DNA of 64,000 nucleotides, from contig JBCCEJ010000010.1 in assembly GCA_039030335.1 (NCBI GenBank), positions 47,255-111,254 on the forward strand, given 5' to 3'. The position numbers were made by a program, and so were the translations under genes. The stretch comes from JBCCEJ01 sp039030335 (GTDB lineage Bacteria; Pseudomonadota; Gammaproteobacteria; HK1). This document shows, one piece after another, positions 34,059-42,692 of the stretch; position 1 is the first letter of the stretch; every line of letters starts with the position of its first letter. A model generated the notes under the pieces. It was not told the origin of the DNA. It searched no databases and saw nothing but the letters and a program-made list of their open reading frames with translations.

Positions 34059-35375
34059 ATGAAGATTGTCCTGTTGGCCGGGCTGCTGTTGACCGCGCTT
34101 AGCGCGCTGGCGCAGGAGCAGGACATCAGCATCGTCGTCGATCGCGGTGAAGAGGGCGCTATCGACATCGCCGTGGTGCCGTTCGGTTGGGACCGCCCCG
34201 GGCGCCCGCCAGTCGATCTGGCCTCGATCATCACCAACGACCTGAACCGCAGCGGCGTCTTCGCGCCGATGGACCGCGTCGCACTGCCCGAGCGCCCGGT
34301 GGGCGATCGCGACATCAGCTTCCCGGTCTGGCGCCGCAAGACGAGCTATCTGGTGGTCGGCAAGCTGATCCCCAAAGCGCAGGGGCGCTACACCGTGCAG
34401 TTTCGCCTGTTCGACGTGTTGAAACGCGATGAACGGCTCGGTCTTGGCGGTACGCAGCTGACGGGGCTGCAGTTCGACCGGTCAGAAACCGAACTCCGCG
34501 GCACCGCGCACGACATCAGCGATCGCATCTACGAGGCAATCACCGGGCTGCCCGGTGCGTTCAATACGCGTATCGCCTACATCACGGAACACAAAGGCAA
34601 AGACGGCAACAAGGACTACTCGCTGAAAATCGCCGACAGCGACGGCTACAACGCCACTTCGGTGCTGAACTCAAGGCAGCCGATCATGTCGCCCACGTGG
34701 TCGCCGAACGGCGCGCGCCTCGCCTACGTGTCATTCGAGGGGCGCCGCGCCAGCATCTATCTGCAGGACCTCGCCACCGGTTCGCGGCAACGGCTGAGCT
34801 CGTTTCCGGGGATCAACGGTGCGCCGGCCTTTTCGCCGGATGGCACGCGCATGGCGTTGACATTGTCGAAGGATGGCAATCCGGAAATCTACGTGCTGCA
34901 TCTGCGGTCGCGAAAACTCAAGCGCCTCACGCGCCACCCGGCGATCGACACCGAGGCGTCCTGGTCGGCCGACGGGCGTGGGCTGGTCTTCACGTCCGAT
35001 CGGAGTGGCGGCCCGCAGATCTACTGGATTTCAGCCAACGGCGGCGAACCGAAGCGACTGACGTTCGAAGGCAATTACAACGCCGGGGCCAGTTTTTCGC
35101 CGAACGGCCGCGAGATCGCGATGGTGCACAACGGTGGCCGCGGCTATCAGATAGCGCTGATGAATCTCGAAACGCGGAAGGTTCAGGTGCTGACGAAATC
35201 GCGCCTGGACGACTCGCCGAGCTTCTCGCCAAACGGTGCGATGGTGCTCTACTCGACCACCAGCAACGCGGGCGCGACGCTGGCGGCCGTGACGACGGAT
35301 GGACGCGCGCCGCAAACGCTCGCGCTGCGCTCAGGAGGACTGGTGCGGGATCCGGCCTGGGCGCCATCCAGATAG
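34059..35375 (+). CDS. tolB: Tol-Pal system periplasmic beta-propeller protein TolB
   Basis: A 438-residue periplasmic protein with a signal peptide (MKIVLLAGLLLTALSALAQE). The N-terminal alpha/beta domain (about 22-160) is followed by a six-bladed propeller built of TolB/WD40-like repeats, each with an SPNG or SPDG turn (PTWSPNGARLAYVS, PAFSPDGTRMALTL, ASWSADGRGLVFTSDRSG, ASFSPNGREIAMV, PSFSPNGAMVLYS). It binds Pal and TolA. ATG at 34059 follows a GGGAGG Shine-Dalgarno; the longer frame from 33999 overlaps tolA and is unlikely. Confidence 0.96.
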   Translation: MKIVLLAGLLLTALSALAQEQDISIVVDRGEEGAIDIAVVPFGWDRPGRPPVDLASIITNDLNRSGVFAPMDRVALPERPVGDRDISFPVWRRKTSYLVVGKLIPKAQGRYTVQFRLFDVLKRDERLGLGGTQLTGLQFDRSETELRGTAHDISDRIYEAITGLPGAFNTRIAYITEHKGKDGNKDYSLKIADSDGYNATSVLNSRQPIMSPTWSPNGARLAYVSFEGRRASIYLQDLATGSRQRLSSFPGINGAPAFSPDGTRMALTLSKDGNPEIYVLHLRSRKLKRLTRHPAIDTEASWSADGRGLVFTSDRSGGPQIYWISANGGEPKRLTFEGNYNAGASFSPNGREIAMVHNGGRGYQIALMNLETRKVQVLTKSRLDDSPSFSPNGAMVLYSTTSNAGATLAAVTTDGRAPQTLALRSGGLVRDPAWAPSR

Positions 35376-35533
35376 GCGTGCCGGCAGACGGAAACGGCCC
35401 GGGCCGAAACTGCGAGGCCGGAGGCGGCAAGGCCTCAAACGAGATGTACGTCGCGATACAAACATAGCTATGGGAAACTATGCCGGGGGTACGGTTCATT
35501 CACGAATCGGCATCGGGCATCGAACTGGGGGCC

Positions 35534-36109
35534 ATGATCATGATGATTTCAACGCCTGTACGCACCTGGCCGCTGCGCGTAAGCGCCGCACTGCTGGCGG
35601 GATTGTTGCTGGGTGCCTGCTCCAGCACGGCAGAGCAGGACGACGCCGCGGTCGAAAACCGCAACGTGATGTCGGGAGAGCCGCTGAAAGATGAAGCCAC
35701 CACACAACCCGTGGTGGTCGAATCGCAACCGGCGCCCAACCCGCTGGACGATCCGAACAGCCTGCTGAGCAGCCGCGTCATCTACTTCGACTACGACAGC
35801 TCGGATGTGCGCGCCGAAGACCAGGCTCTGGTGGAGGCGCACGCGAACTATCTGGCGCAGAATCCGGGTCAGCGGGTCCTGCTGGAAGGTCATGCGGACG
35901 AGCGTGGGTCCCGGGAATACAACGTGGCGCTCGGCGAACGCCGCGCGCTCGCTATCGGCAAGCTGATGCAGCTGCTGGGCGTGTCCGACACCCAGATGAG
36001 GGCCGTCAGCTACGGCGAGGAGCGGCCGGCGGAGCCGGGGCACGACGAAGGCTCGTGGGCGCTGAACCGGCGCGTCGAACTCGTCTACAGGCGGCCTGGC
36101 CAGTCCTGA
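35534..36109 (+). CDS. pal: Peptidoglycan-associated lipoprotein Pal
   Basis: A 191-residue outer-membrane lipoprotein. The signal peptide ends in the lipobox LLGACSS, with Cys lipidated. A flexible linker is followed by an OmpA-like domain (about 75-190) with VIYFDYDSSDVRAED and LLEGHADERGSREYNVALGERRA, the peptidoglycan (meso-DAP) binding motif including the conserved Asp and Arg. It links the outer membrane to the cell wall and to TolB. ATG at 35534 has GGGGG upstream; the frame from 35480 adds residues without family support. Confidence 0.95.
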   Translation: MIMMISTPVRTWPLRVSAALLAGLLLGACSSTAEQDDAAVENRNVMSGEPLKDEATTQPVVVESQPAPNPLDDPNSLLSSRVIYFDYDSSDVRAEDQALVEAHANYLAQNPGQRVLLEGHADERGSREYNVALGERRALAIGKLMQLLGVSDTQMRAVSYGEERPAEPGHDEGSWALNRRVELVYRRPGQS

Positions 36110-36110
36110 C

Positions 36111-36857
36111 ATGCCGGCCTCGTCTCGCTTGAGCTCGACCTTCGCCCGGGCGGGCGCCTTCGCCTGCGTGGGATTGTTGTGGGCGGATCTGTCGCACGCC
36201 CAGGCGCCGGTGCAAGGTCGTAGCGCGCAGGCCTCGGGCCAGTCGATCGAACTGAGACTGCGTCGCGTCGAGCAAAGCGCGCGCGCTGCATTAAGCCTGC
36301 TGAAGCAGATCGATGCCCTGCGCAGGGAAGTGCAGACGCTTCGCAACGCCAACGAGCGTTTGACGAATCGGCTCGAGCAGGCTGAGAACCGGCTGGAGAC
36401 TTTGACCAGACGTCGACCCGCCGCGGCGCCGGCGGCGCCAGCGGCCGACAACGGTGCCGGAGACGAAAGCACGACCGACACGGCCGCGCAGGCGCAGTAT
36501 GAGGGTGCGGTCGACCAGCTGATGGCAGCCAGATATCCAGACGCCATCAAATCTTTCACAACCTTCTTACAGGCACACGGCGATAGCCGGTTCGCCGGGA
36601 AAGCGCAGTATTTCCTCGCTGAATCACATTACCAGCAAGGTGATGTGAAATCGGCGCTGGCCGCGTATCAGCAGCTGTTGGCGCGTTTTCCGAACGACAG
36701 CAAAGTCCCGGAAAGCAGTCTGAAGATAGCTGACCTGCTGGACGAGCTGGGGCGCACCAAAGAGGCCATCTCGACGCTCCGCGCTGTGGTCACGAACTAC
36801 CCGGGCACCACGTTCGAGTCGCTCGCCCGGCAACGGCTGGCCGAACTCGGCGGCTGA
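36111..36857 (+). CDS. cpoB: Cell division coordinator CpoB (YbgF)
   Basis: A 248-residue periplasmic protein with a signal peptide ending around SHAQA. An N-terminal coiled coil (about 45-100, LRLRRVEQSARAALSLLKQI and following heptads) mediates trimerisation. An Ala/Pro linker leads to TPR repeats (YEGAVDQLMAARYPDAIKSF, AQYFLAESHYQQGDVKSALAAY, SLKIADLLDELGRTKEAIS). CpoB couples outer-membrane constriction with septal peptidoglycan synthesis. It begins 2 bp after pal. It converges on rapZ instead of being followed by queE/queC-type genes. Confidence 0.94.
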   Translation: MPASSRLSSTFARAGAFACVGLLWADLSHAQAPVQGRSAQASGQSIELRLRRVEQSARAALSLLKQIDALRREVQTLRNANERLTNRLEQAENRLETLTRRRPAAAPAAPAADNGAGDESTTDTAAQAQYEGAVDQLMAARYPDAIKSFTTFLQAHGDSRFAGKAQYFLAESHYQQGDVKSALAAYQQLLARFPNDSKVPESSLKIADLLDELGRTKEAISTLRAVVTNYPGTTFESLARQRLAELGG

Positions 36858-36894
36858 GCCTCCTCGGGTAGCATGGTTTCACCCGGCGTGCCGC

Positions 36895-37743
36895 TCAGCT
36901 CGAAAGCCGGCGGTGCCGGACGGTAACGTCCTTGCGTTTTTCGCTGTACCGACGGCCCAATTGCTCGGCGATGAATACGGAGCGGTGCTGACCGCCTGTA
37001 CACCCGATGCAAACGGTCAGATAAGCCCGGTTATCAGCTTCAAAACGTGGGATCCAGACATCGAGAAAGGTGGCGATGCTCTCCGCCATCTCTTCGACCA
37101 TCGGCTCACCGGCAAAGAACCGCTGCACCGCTGCATCCTGCCCGGTAAGACCGCGCAACGTGGGCTCCCAGTAAGGATTGGGCAGGCAGCGCACGTCGAA
37201 CACGAGATCGGCACCTGCCGGCATACCGTGTTTGAATCCGAAAGACTCAAACAGCAGCGTCAATGACTGCGAGCTCGGGTGCTCAACCCGCTGTCGAATG
37301 AGATCGCGAAGCTGATGCAGGTTGATGAGCGTAGTGTCGATAACCGAGTCGGCCTGCTCACGAACGCCCATCAGCAAATCGCGTTCTTCCGCAATAGCCT
37401 CTTCCAACGTTCGGTCGGCGTCCGTTAGCGGGTGTTTGCGACGCGTCTCGCTGAACCGCTTCAGCAACACGTCGTCGACCGCTTCCAGGAACAGTACCTG
37501 GCCGATGAGACCACGTTCGCGAATGCGCGCGATGCGCCTGCCGAGGTCGGCCAGATCGGCGCCAGCGTTGCGGGCATCGATACTGACAGCGGTGCGGCGG
37601 GCGCGAACTGCCGGATCGTCGAGGAATGCGTCCAGCAGCCCGTCCGGTAGATTATCGACGCAATAGAAGCCGAGATCTTCGAGCGCGTGCATCGCGACGC
37701 TCTTGCCAGCGCCGGAGAGCCCGCTGACGACGATCAAGCTCAT
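36895..37743 (-). CDS. rapZ: RNase adapter protein RapZ (P-loop nucleotide-binding)
   Basis: A 282-residue protein with Walker A IVVSGLSGAGKSVAMHALEDLGFYCVDNLP and a C-terminal domain with CIGCTGGQHRSVFIAEQLGR. In enterobacteria RapZ senses glucosamine-6-phosphate and delivers the small RNA GlmZ to RNase E. Its position downstream of ptsN in the rpoN operon is conserved. Here no npr (HPr-like) gene follows: the stop is 37 bp from the end of convergent cpoB. Confidence 0.95.
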   Translation of the reverse strand: MSLIVVSGLSGAGKSVAMHALEDLGFYCVDNLPDGLLDAFLDDPAVRARRTAVSIDARNAGADLADLGRRIARIRERGLIGQVLFLEAVDDVLLKRFSETRRKHPLTDADRTLEEAIAEERDLLMGVREQADSVIDTTLINLHQLRDLIRQRVEHPSSQSLTLLFESFGFKHGMPAGADLVFDVRCLPNPYWEPTLRGLTGQDAAVQRFFAGEPMVEEMAESIATFLDVWIPRFEADNRAYLTVCIGCTGGQHRSVFIAEQLGRRYSEKRKDVTVRHRRLSS

Positions 37744-37791
37744 AGGAAAGAGGGCACCGCGTGGCGCCAGGCCTTGGGCGTGGCGCCGGAG

Positions 37792-38265
37792 TCAGGCCAC
37801 GCCATGGTCGTGGCCGTCACCGCCATTCATGATACGCAGAATACAGTGCTCGTCATCGGCGGCACGCAGCGCCTCGCGCATGCTCGACTCGCTCAGCAGT
37901 CCGGCCAGGTCAGCCAATGTCTGGATGTGCTCGTCGATCGCCGCATCTGGCACCAGCAGACCGACGACGAAGTCGATCGGCTCGCGGTCGATAGCATCAA
38001 AATCGACCGGTTCACTCAGGCGGATACACGCGGCCCGCGCCTCGCGGGCGTCTGAATAGCGTGCGTGAGGGATGGCGATCCCAAAACCGAGGCCGGTCGA
38101 TCCCAGCCGCTCACGTGCGAGTAGCGCGTCGAACACCTTTGCGGAGCTCAAATCCTCATCGCCTGCAGCCAACAGCACGCTCAACTGCTCCAGCGCCCGC
38201 TTCTTGCTTTTCGCGTCTACATCTATACGGATACGTTCTGGAGCAAGCAGGGTGGCGATGGACAT
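37792..38265 (-). CDS. ptsN: PTS IIA-like nitrogen-regulatory protein PtsN
   Basis: A 157-residue EIIA-Ntr protein. The phospho-acceptor His lies in GLGFGIAIPHARY (His67), and FVVGLLVPDAAIDEHIQTLADLAGLL is the second conserved block. It normally receives phosphate from Npr and regulates potassium transport, envelope stress and nitrogen responses. It lies between hpf and rapZ in the conserved rpoN cluster. Confidence 0.95.
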   Translation of the reverse strand: MSIATLLAPERIRIDVDAKSKKRALEQLSVLLAAGDEDLSSAKVFDALLARERLGSTGLGFGIAIPHARYSDAREARAACIRLSEPVDFDAIDREPIDFVVGLLVPDAAIDEHIQTLADLAGLLSESSMREALRAADDEHCILRIMNGGDGHDHGVA

Positions 38266-38465
38266 ATGTTCAGTGACCTCGCTTGTCGCCCGGCCGAACG
38301 CACGGGCTTACGCCCGGATCGCTCGGGGCGCAAACGCGTTGGGTGTGCGGTGTGGTTGTCGGCGTGGACACGGCGGGTGCAGATCCTGGAACAGAATAGG
38401 TCCGGCGCGGGCGCAATGATCGCAGCAAATTTGCAGAACGCAAGACTTTAATCGCGGTTGGCGCG

Positions 38466-38501
38466 AAAAACTGTCGCCGGCCGCGAGCTGCGGCCGGCGA
38501 C
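38466..38501 (-). terminator. Rho-independent terminator of hpf
   Basis: A perfect 12-bp stem, GTCGCCGGCCGC paired with GCGGCCGGCGAC, around a 5-nt GAGCT loop (38473-38501), is followed on the minus strand by a short AG and five T (38466-38470). It lies 9 bp after the hpf stop and so separates rpoN-hpf transcription from ptsN-rapZ. Confidence 0.8.
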
Positions 38502-38510
38502 ATTGCACCC

Positions 38511-38834
38511 TTAACGGGGCGCGTGGCGCCGCTCGATGTTGCCGTGAAAGCGATCGCAACGCTTGCCTTTGTGCTTGCGAATCTGGCCATCCAGCTTGTC
38601 GACCAGCGCATCGATCGCCGCGTACATGCTGTGATCCACAGCGTCCGCGAATAGCTTGCCACCAGCCAGGTGAATCGTTGCCTCTGCCCTCTGGCGCTGC
38701 TTTTCGACCGACAACACGACGTGCGTCTGCGTGACGTGATCGTAGTGACGCTCCAGCTTCACAAGTTTGCTGGTGGCGTAGTCTCGTAGTGCCGTGGTGA
38801 CTTCCAACTGCTGGCCGGTTACATCGATATGCAT
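38511..38834 (-). CDS. hpf: Ribosome hibernation-promoting factor HPF (sigma-54 modulation protein)
   Basis: A 107-residue short HPF/YfiA protein: MHIDVTGQQLEVTTALRDYA, KLVKLERHYDHVTQ, VVLSVEKQRQRAEATIHLAGG and DMYAAID-like DHSMYAAIDALVDKLDGQIRKHK. It dimerises or inactivates 70S ribosomes in stationary phase. ATG at 38834 is preceded by AGGAGA, a strong ribosome-binding site, so the longer frame to 39095 is rejected. It sits immediately downstream of rpoN, as in other gammaproteobacteria. Confidence 0.95.
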   Translation of the reverse strand: MHIDVTGQQLEVTTALRDYATSKLVKLERHYDHVTQTHVVLSVEKQRQRAEATIHLAGGKLFADAVDHSMYAAIDALVDKLDGQIRKHKGKRCDRFHGNIERRHAPR

Positions 38835-38889
38835 GTTCGGTCTCCTGCGTGGATGATGGCTTGCTGGCAAACGCCGGCGCGCCTCGTAT

Positions 38890-38911
38890 CCGGGCGCCCC
38901 AGAGCGCCCGG
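38890..38911. other. GC-rich inverted repeat in the rpoN-hpf gap
   Basis: CCGGGCGC and its exact complement GCGCCCGG flank a 6-base loop. It lies in the 262-bp region between rpoN and hpf, upstream of hpf. No T-run follows on either strand, so it is not a clear terminator; it could be an attenuator-like or mRNA-stabilising structure. Confidence 0.4.
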
Positions 38912-39096
38912 GCCTTACACCAGGTATCGGCTTCGATCCGCGGCACTGACGTACCTGGACCGATAAATTCAGACATTGCTCGAACGACCAGGCGCGCCGC
39001 TGGACGCATTCACCGTCGAAGGCGCGCGGACGCCGGGCAATAGAAAGTTGTTCGATGGATGAGAGGGCTCGGCGATCGGTTCCGCTGCCAGCCACG

Positions 39097-40509
39097 CTAC
39101 ACCAGGCGTTTGCGTTCCGAGGAACTCGGAATCATCAGCGATTCGCGGTATTTGGCGACGGTTCGCCGCGCCACATTGATGCCTTGATCGCTCAGCATCT
39201 TGGCCAGTTTCGAATCGCTTAACGGCTTTACGGGATTTTCGCTGGCAATCAGCTTTTTCAGGATTGCGCGGATGGCTGTTGACGACGCCTCGCCACCGGA
39301 ATCGGTGCTGACATGGCTGGAGAAGAAGTACTTCAGCTCGAAGACGCCTCGCGGCGTCAACATGTACTTCTGAGTCGTAACGCGCGAGATGGTGGATTCG
39401 TGCATCTCTACAACCTCAGCCACATCGTGCAGGACCATCGGCTTCATGGCCTCCGGGCCCTCATCGAAGAAGTCCCGCTGCCGTTCCACTATACACCTGG
39501 CCACTTTGAGAAGCGTCTCGCTGCGGCTCTGGAGGCTCTTGATGAACCAGCGCGCCTCCTGGAGATGGGTACGCATCGAGGTGTTTTCGGGGCTGCTGTC
39601 AGCTCGTCGAATAAGACTCGCGTAACCATCGTTGATGCGCAACCGCGGCAATGCCTCCTGATTGAGTTCGACCTGCCATTCACCATTTCGTTGCGACACC
39701 ACGACGTCGGGCACGACGTATTCCGGGGGCTTGGGGTCGACCGCCTCGCCCGGCCGCGGGCTCAGCAGCTGAATCAGGGCCATGACTTCCTGGAGTTGCT
39801 CGCGGTCGAGGCGCAGCAGCCGCATCACCTGGGCGAAATCCCGGTTACCGAGCAGCTGCAGGCAGTCACCGACGAGCGCTTGCGCTTCTTCGCGCCAGGG
39901 GGTGTCCTCGGGCAACTGGTCCAGTTGAATCAGCAGACACTCGCGCAGATCGCGGGCGCCCACTCCCGGCGGTTCGAACTGCTGAATACGCGTCAGCACG
40001 GCCTGCACCTGATCTAACTCGATGTCTTCGACATGCGGCCTGAGACTCTCGTGAACGTCCTCGAGAGACAGGCTCAGGTAGCCGGAATCGTCGATGGCGT
40101 CGATGACGGCGGCAGCGATCAGCGCATCTTCCGGACTGAACCGCGCAAGTTCGGCCTGCCAGTAAAGCCGCTCGCTCAGGGATTGTTCAGCCCCGTGCTG
40201 AATGTCGCTGTCGATACCGGGTTCGGGCGCGCTAAGCGATGAGGGTGCAGACGACGGCTCGTAGATGTCTTCCCAGGCCGAATCGACTTCGAGTTCACCA
40301 GGAATGTCTAACGGGTCGACGGCCTCCAGGTCTTCCGCGGACGCGCCATCAAGCTCATCCTCGCGCTCCAGCATCATGTTGGAATCGAGCGCCTGCTGAA
40401 CTTCCATCTGAAGCTCGAGAGTCGAGAGCTGCAGCAATCGAATCGCCTGCTGAAGCTGCGGTGTCATCGACAGCTGCTGGCCAATTCGCAGTTGCAGAGT
40501 AGGTTTCAT
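39097..40509 (-). CDS. rpoN: RNA polymerase sigma-54 factor RpoN
   Basis: A 470-residue sigma factor. Region I is Gln/Leu-rich (QQLSMTPQLQQAIRLLQLSTLEL), region II acidic, and region III carries the core-binding domain, the HTH (LHDVAEVVEMHESTISRVTTQKYMLTPRG) and the RpoN box ARRTVAKYRE near the C-terminus, which recognises the -24 promoter element. It needs AAA+ activators; none is encoded in this window. It is downstream of lptB, as is standard. Confidence 0.97.
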   Translation of the reverse strand: MKPTLQLRIGQQLSMTPQLQQAIRLLQLSTLELQMEVQQALDSNMMLEREDELDGASAEDLEAVDPLDIPGELEVDSAWEDIYEPSSAPSSLSAPEPGIDSDIQHGAEQSLSERLYWQAELARFSPEDALIAAAVIDAIDDSGYLSLSLEDVHESLRPHVEDIELDQVQAVLTRIQQFEPPGVGARDLRECLLIQLDQLPEDTPWREEAQALVGDCLQLLGNRDFAQVMRLLRLDREQLQEVMALIQLLSPRPGEAVDPKPPEYVVPDVVVSQRNGEWQVELNQEALPRLRINDGYASLIRRADSSPENTSMRTHLQEARWFIKSLQSRSETLLKVARCIVERQRDFFDEGPEAMKPMVLHDVAEVVEMHESTISRVTTQKYMLTPRGVFELKYFFSSHVSTDSGGEASSTAIRAILKKLIASENPVKPLSDSKLAKMLSDQGINVARRTVAKYRESLMIPSSSERKRLV

Positions 40510-40713
40510 CTGGCCTCGGCGCGATCCGCGTCAGCAGCAATTGGCGCACCAATTTGGGTCGTTGGTACGCGCGCTGCCTTTTGTATGCAAAGTCTAGACC
40601 AACGATGCACGGGCATGCACGGCAAGCGCGTGTGGTTGGCGCTGTGAAAACGTGCTGGGGCGCACGGAATGACAATCGCGAGGCGCTGCAAAGCGGCAAA
40701 CTCGCCGTTGACG

Positions 40714-41439
40714 CTAAAGCCTGAACTCGTCGCCCAGATAAACTTCGCGAACCCGCTGGTCGCTGGAAATACTCGCCGGGTCACCTTCGCAGATCATCCG
40801 TCCGTCGCTCACGATGTACGCCCGGTCACAGATACTGAGCGCCTCGCGCACGCTGTGGTCAGTGATGAGCACACCGATGTCACGTTGACTCAAGTATCGG
40901 ATGATGCGCTGGATCCCTGAGACCGAAATGGGGTCGACGCCAGCGAACGGCTCGTCCAGCAAAACGAAGCTCGGCCGTGAAGCGAGCGTGCGCGCGATCT
41001 CCACACGTCGCCGTTCCCCGCCGGACAGTGCTTCGCCGCGGCGGTCGTGCAGGTGACTTATCTCGAGTTCACCGAGCAGGTGTTCGACTTCGGCATATCG
41101 ATCGCGGCTGGAAAGTTCGGGACGGGCCTCGAGGATGGCGAGAACGTTGTCCGCGACGCTCAACTTGCGAAAGATAGATGGCTCCTGCGGCAGGTATCCG
41201 AGCCCGCGGCGAGCCCTCACGTGCATCGGCATCCCGCTCAGATCCTCCTGGTCGAGGAGCACGCGCCCACCGTCCAGCGGCACCAGACCGACGATCATGT
41301 AGAAGCTGGTGGTCTTGCCGGCACCGTTCGGGCCCAGAAGGCCCACGACCTCGCCGCTGCCGACCATCAGGCTGACGTCGCTCACAACTTCCCGCCCGGC
41401 GTAGCTCTTCGCCAGGTTATGTGCGCTCAGCAGACTCAC
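40714..41439 (-). CDS. lptB: LPS export ABC transporter ATP-binding protein LptB
   Basis: A 241-residue ABC ATPase of the LptB2FG lipopolysaccharide exporter. Walker A is LLGPNGAGKTTSFYMIVGL, signature ALSGGERRRVEIARTLA, and Walker B FVLLDEPFAGVDPI, with the H-loop His in LITDHSVREAL. GLGYLPQEPSIFRKLSV is the LptB-like Q-loop region. Its start overlaps the lptA stop (ATGA). About 200 bp separate it from rpoN. Confidence 0.96.
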   Translation of the reverse strand: MSLLSAHNLAKSYAGREVVSDVSLMVGSGEVVGLLGPNGAGKTTSFYMIVGLVPLDGGRVLLDQEDLSGMPMHVRARRGLGYLPQEPSIFRKLSVADNVLAILEARPELSSRDRYAEVEHLLGELEISHLHDRRGEALSGGERRRVEIARTLASRPSFVLLDEPFAGVDPISVSGIQRIIRYLSQRDIGVLITDHSVREALSICDRAYIVSDGRMICEGDPASISSDQRVREVYLGDEFRL

Positions 41440-41984
41440 TGCTTGGTTGGTTCGATCAGGATTCGCACACGGCCCTTGGACTTGCGCGGCTTGCCCTTGC
41501 CACTGCCCTTCGCCGCCGCGGTAGGCTTCGATTCCGCTTTGATGCGACTTCGCGCCGTATCGTAGACGATGCGGTCCGCAGAGACTTTACTGGTGCCTTG
41601 CGCAAGCTCCGCGTTGTTGATGAGGATCATCGTGTTGGTGCTCACCAGATACTCGATCCTCGACCCCTTGGCACGCTGGTATTCGTTACCCTCATCCTGC
41701 TTCTGGCGGAAGCGCGCGGGCCGGCCGGTAGCCACGAGCTTGGAGAGTTCGCGCGTCGGGCTGTAGTACATCGTTACGACGTCACCAGTGATGCGAATCG
41801 TGCCCTGCACCACGATGACCTTCCCCTTGTAGACCGTGATACGGCGCAGGTCGTCAGCTTCAGCCCAATCGGCTTCGATGGTTATCGGCTGGTCCTTGTC
41901 GGTTCGCGCGGCGTGAGCGGGCAGCAGTACAACGGTGGCCAGCAGCCCGAGTAACGCTAACGTTGGTTTCGAGATCATATTCAA
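41436..41984 (-). CDS. lptA: LPS transport periplasmic protein LptA
   Basis: A 182-residue periplasmic protein that forms the beta-jellyroll bridge for lipopolysaccharide between LptC and LptD. It has a signal peptide (LALLGLLATVVLLPAHAA), then the OstA-type DQPITIEADWAEADDLRRITVYKGKVIVVQGTIRI block and a Lys/Ser-rich C-terminus. It overlaps lptC by 4 bp on the 5' side and lptB by 4 bp on the 3' side, a tightly coupled operon. Confidence 0.92.
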   Translation of the reverse strand: MNMISKPTLALLGLLATVVLLPAHAARTDKDQPITIEADWAEADDLRRITVYKGKVIVVQGTIRITGDVVTMYYSPTRELSKLVATGRPARFRQKQDEGNEYQRAKGSRIEYLVSTNTMILINNAELAQGTSKVSADRIVYDTARSRIKAESKPTAAAKGSGKGKPRKSKGRVRILIEPTKQ

Positions 41985-42643
41985 TCGCTGCCCGATCGGC
42001 TCTCTTGCAGATGGCCGGTAACGTGCGTGCGCACCTGAGCCAGCAATTCCAGACGGCTTTCCGTCAGAAAAGCGCGCATGCCCACGCCGACTGAACGCTG
42101 GTCGGCCGTGCGGATCGTCACCGGCTTATCTGTTTCACCATAGTCGGTCGCTGGAAGTATACGCAGGTCGCGAGTGTGTATATCGATGAGCCGCTCCCCG
42201 GAATCCCCTATGCGCCAAACGTGCACCGCGCCCAGCAGGATAACCACATCCCCGGCCGCAGAAATCCAGCCGCGCTCCGATCGCACGTGCCAGGCGGGCG
42301 CGTCGGTTTGATACATGATGAGGTAGGGTTCTTCGAGTTCCTTGGTATTCGTACTCGGGAAATGTACGAGTTCACGGGCCTTGAGCGTTCGGTCGGGCGA
42401 ACCGTCGGGCCCCATGAACGTTGTGACAAACTCCTCCATGAAAAAGTCCGGCGTATCGACGCGGGGGCGCCCCTCGGGCTTGGTCGCCTCGTCGAACTGG
42501 CGCAGCGCGATCGCAGTTGCAGCTGCGAGCACCAGCAGCGTCAGCGTCGGCAGCCAGCGGCGGACTTCAATGCGGCTCAAGATCCAGAGTCCTGCAGGGT
42601 TGGCGCCCTCCGCCGCAACCAGTCGTGCGGCGAATAGTGGCAT
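41981..42643 (-). CDS. lptC: LPS export protein LptC
   Basis: A protein of up to 220 residues with one membrane anchor (WLPTLTLLVLAAATAIAL) and an LptC jellyroll domain with DFFMEEFVTTFMGPDGSPDRTLKARELVHFPSTN. It docks to LptB2FG and hands lipopolysaccharide to LptA. The first 25 residues before the helix are atypical; a TTG at 42580 (LSRIEVRRWLP) could be the true start. The usual upstream kdsD/kdsC genes are missing; a divergent murU-like gene starts 50 bp away. Confidence 0.88.
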   Translation of the reverse strand: MPLFAARLVAAEGANPAGLWILSRIEVRRWLPTLTLLVLAAATAIALRQFDEATKPEGRPRVDTPDFFMEEFVTTFMGPDGSPDRTLKARELVHFPSTNTKELEEPYLIMYQTDAPAWHVRSERGWISAAGDVVILLGAVHVWRIGDSGERLIDIHTRDLRILPATDYGETDKPVTIRTADQRSVGVGMRAFLTESRLELLAQVRTHVTGHLQESRSGSD

Positions 42644-42692
42644 CGCATTAACATAGAAGCGACATTCTCCCCCCGGACAGCTCCCTCACCAA

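Noticed and set aside
38890..38911. Terminator of rpoN at the GC-rich inverted repeat
   Set aside because: No T-run on either side; kept only as a hairpin of unknown role.
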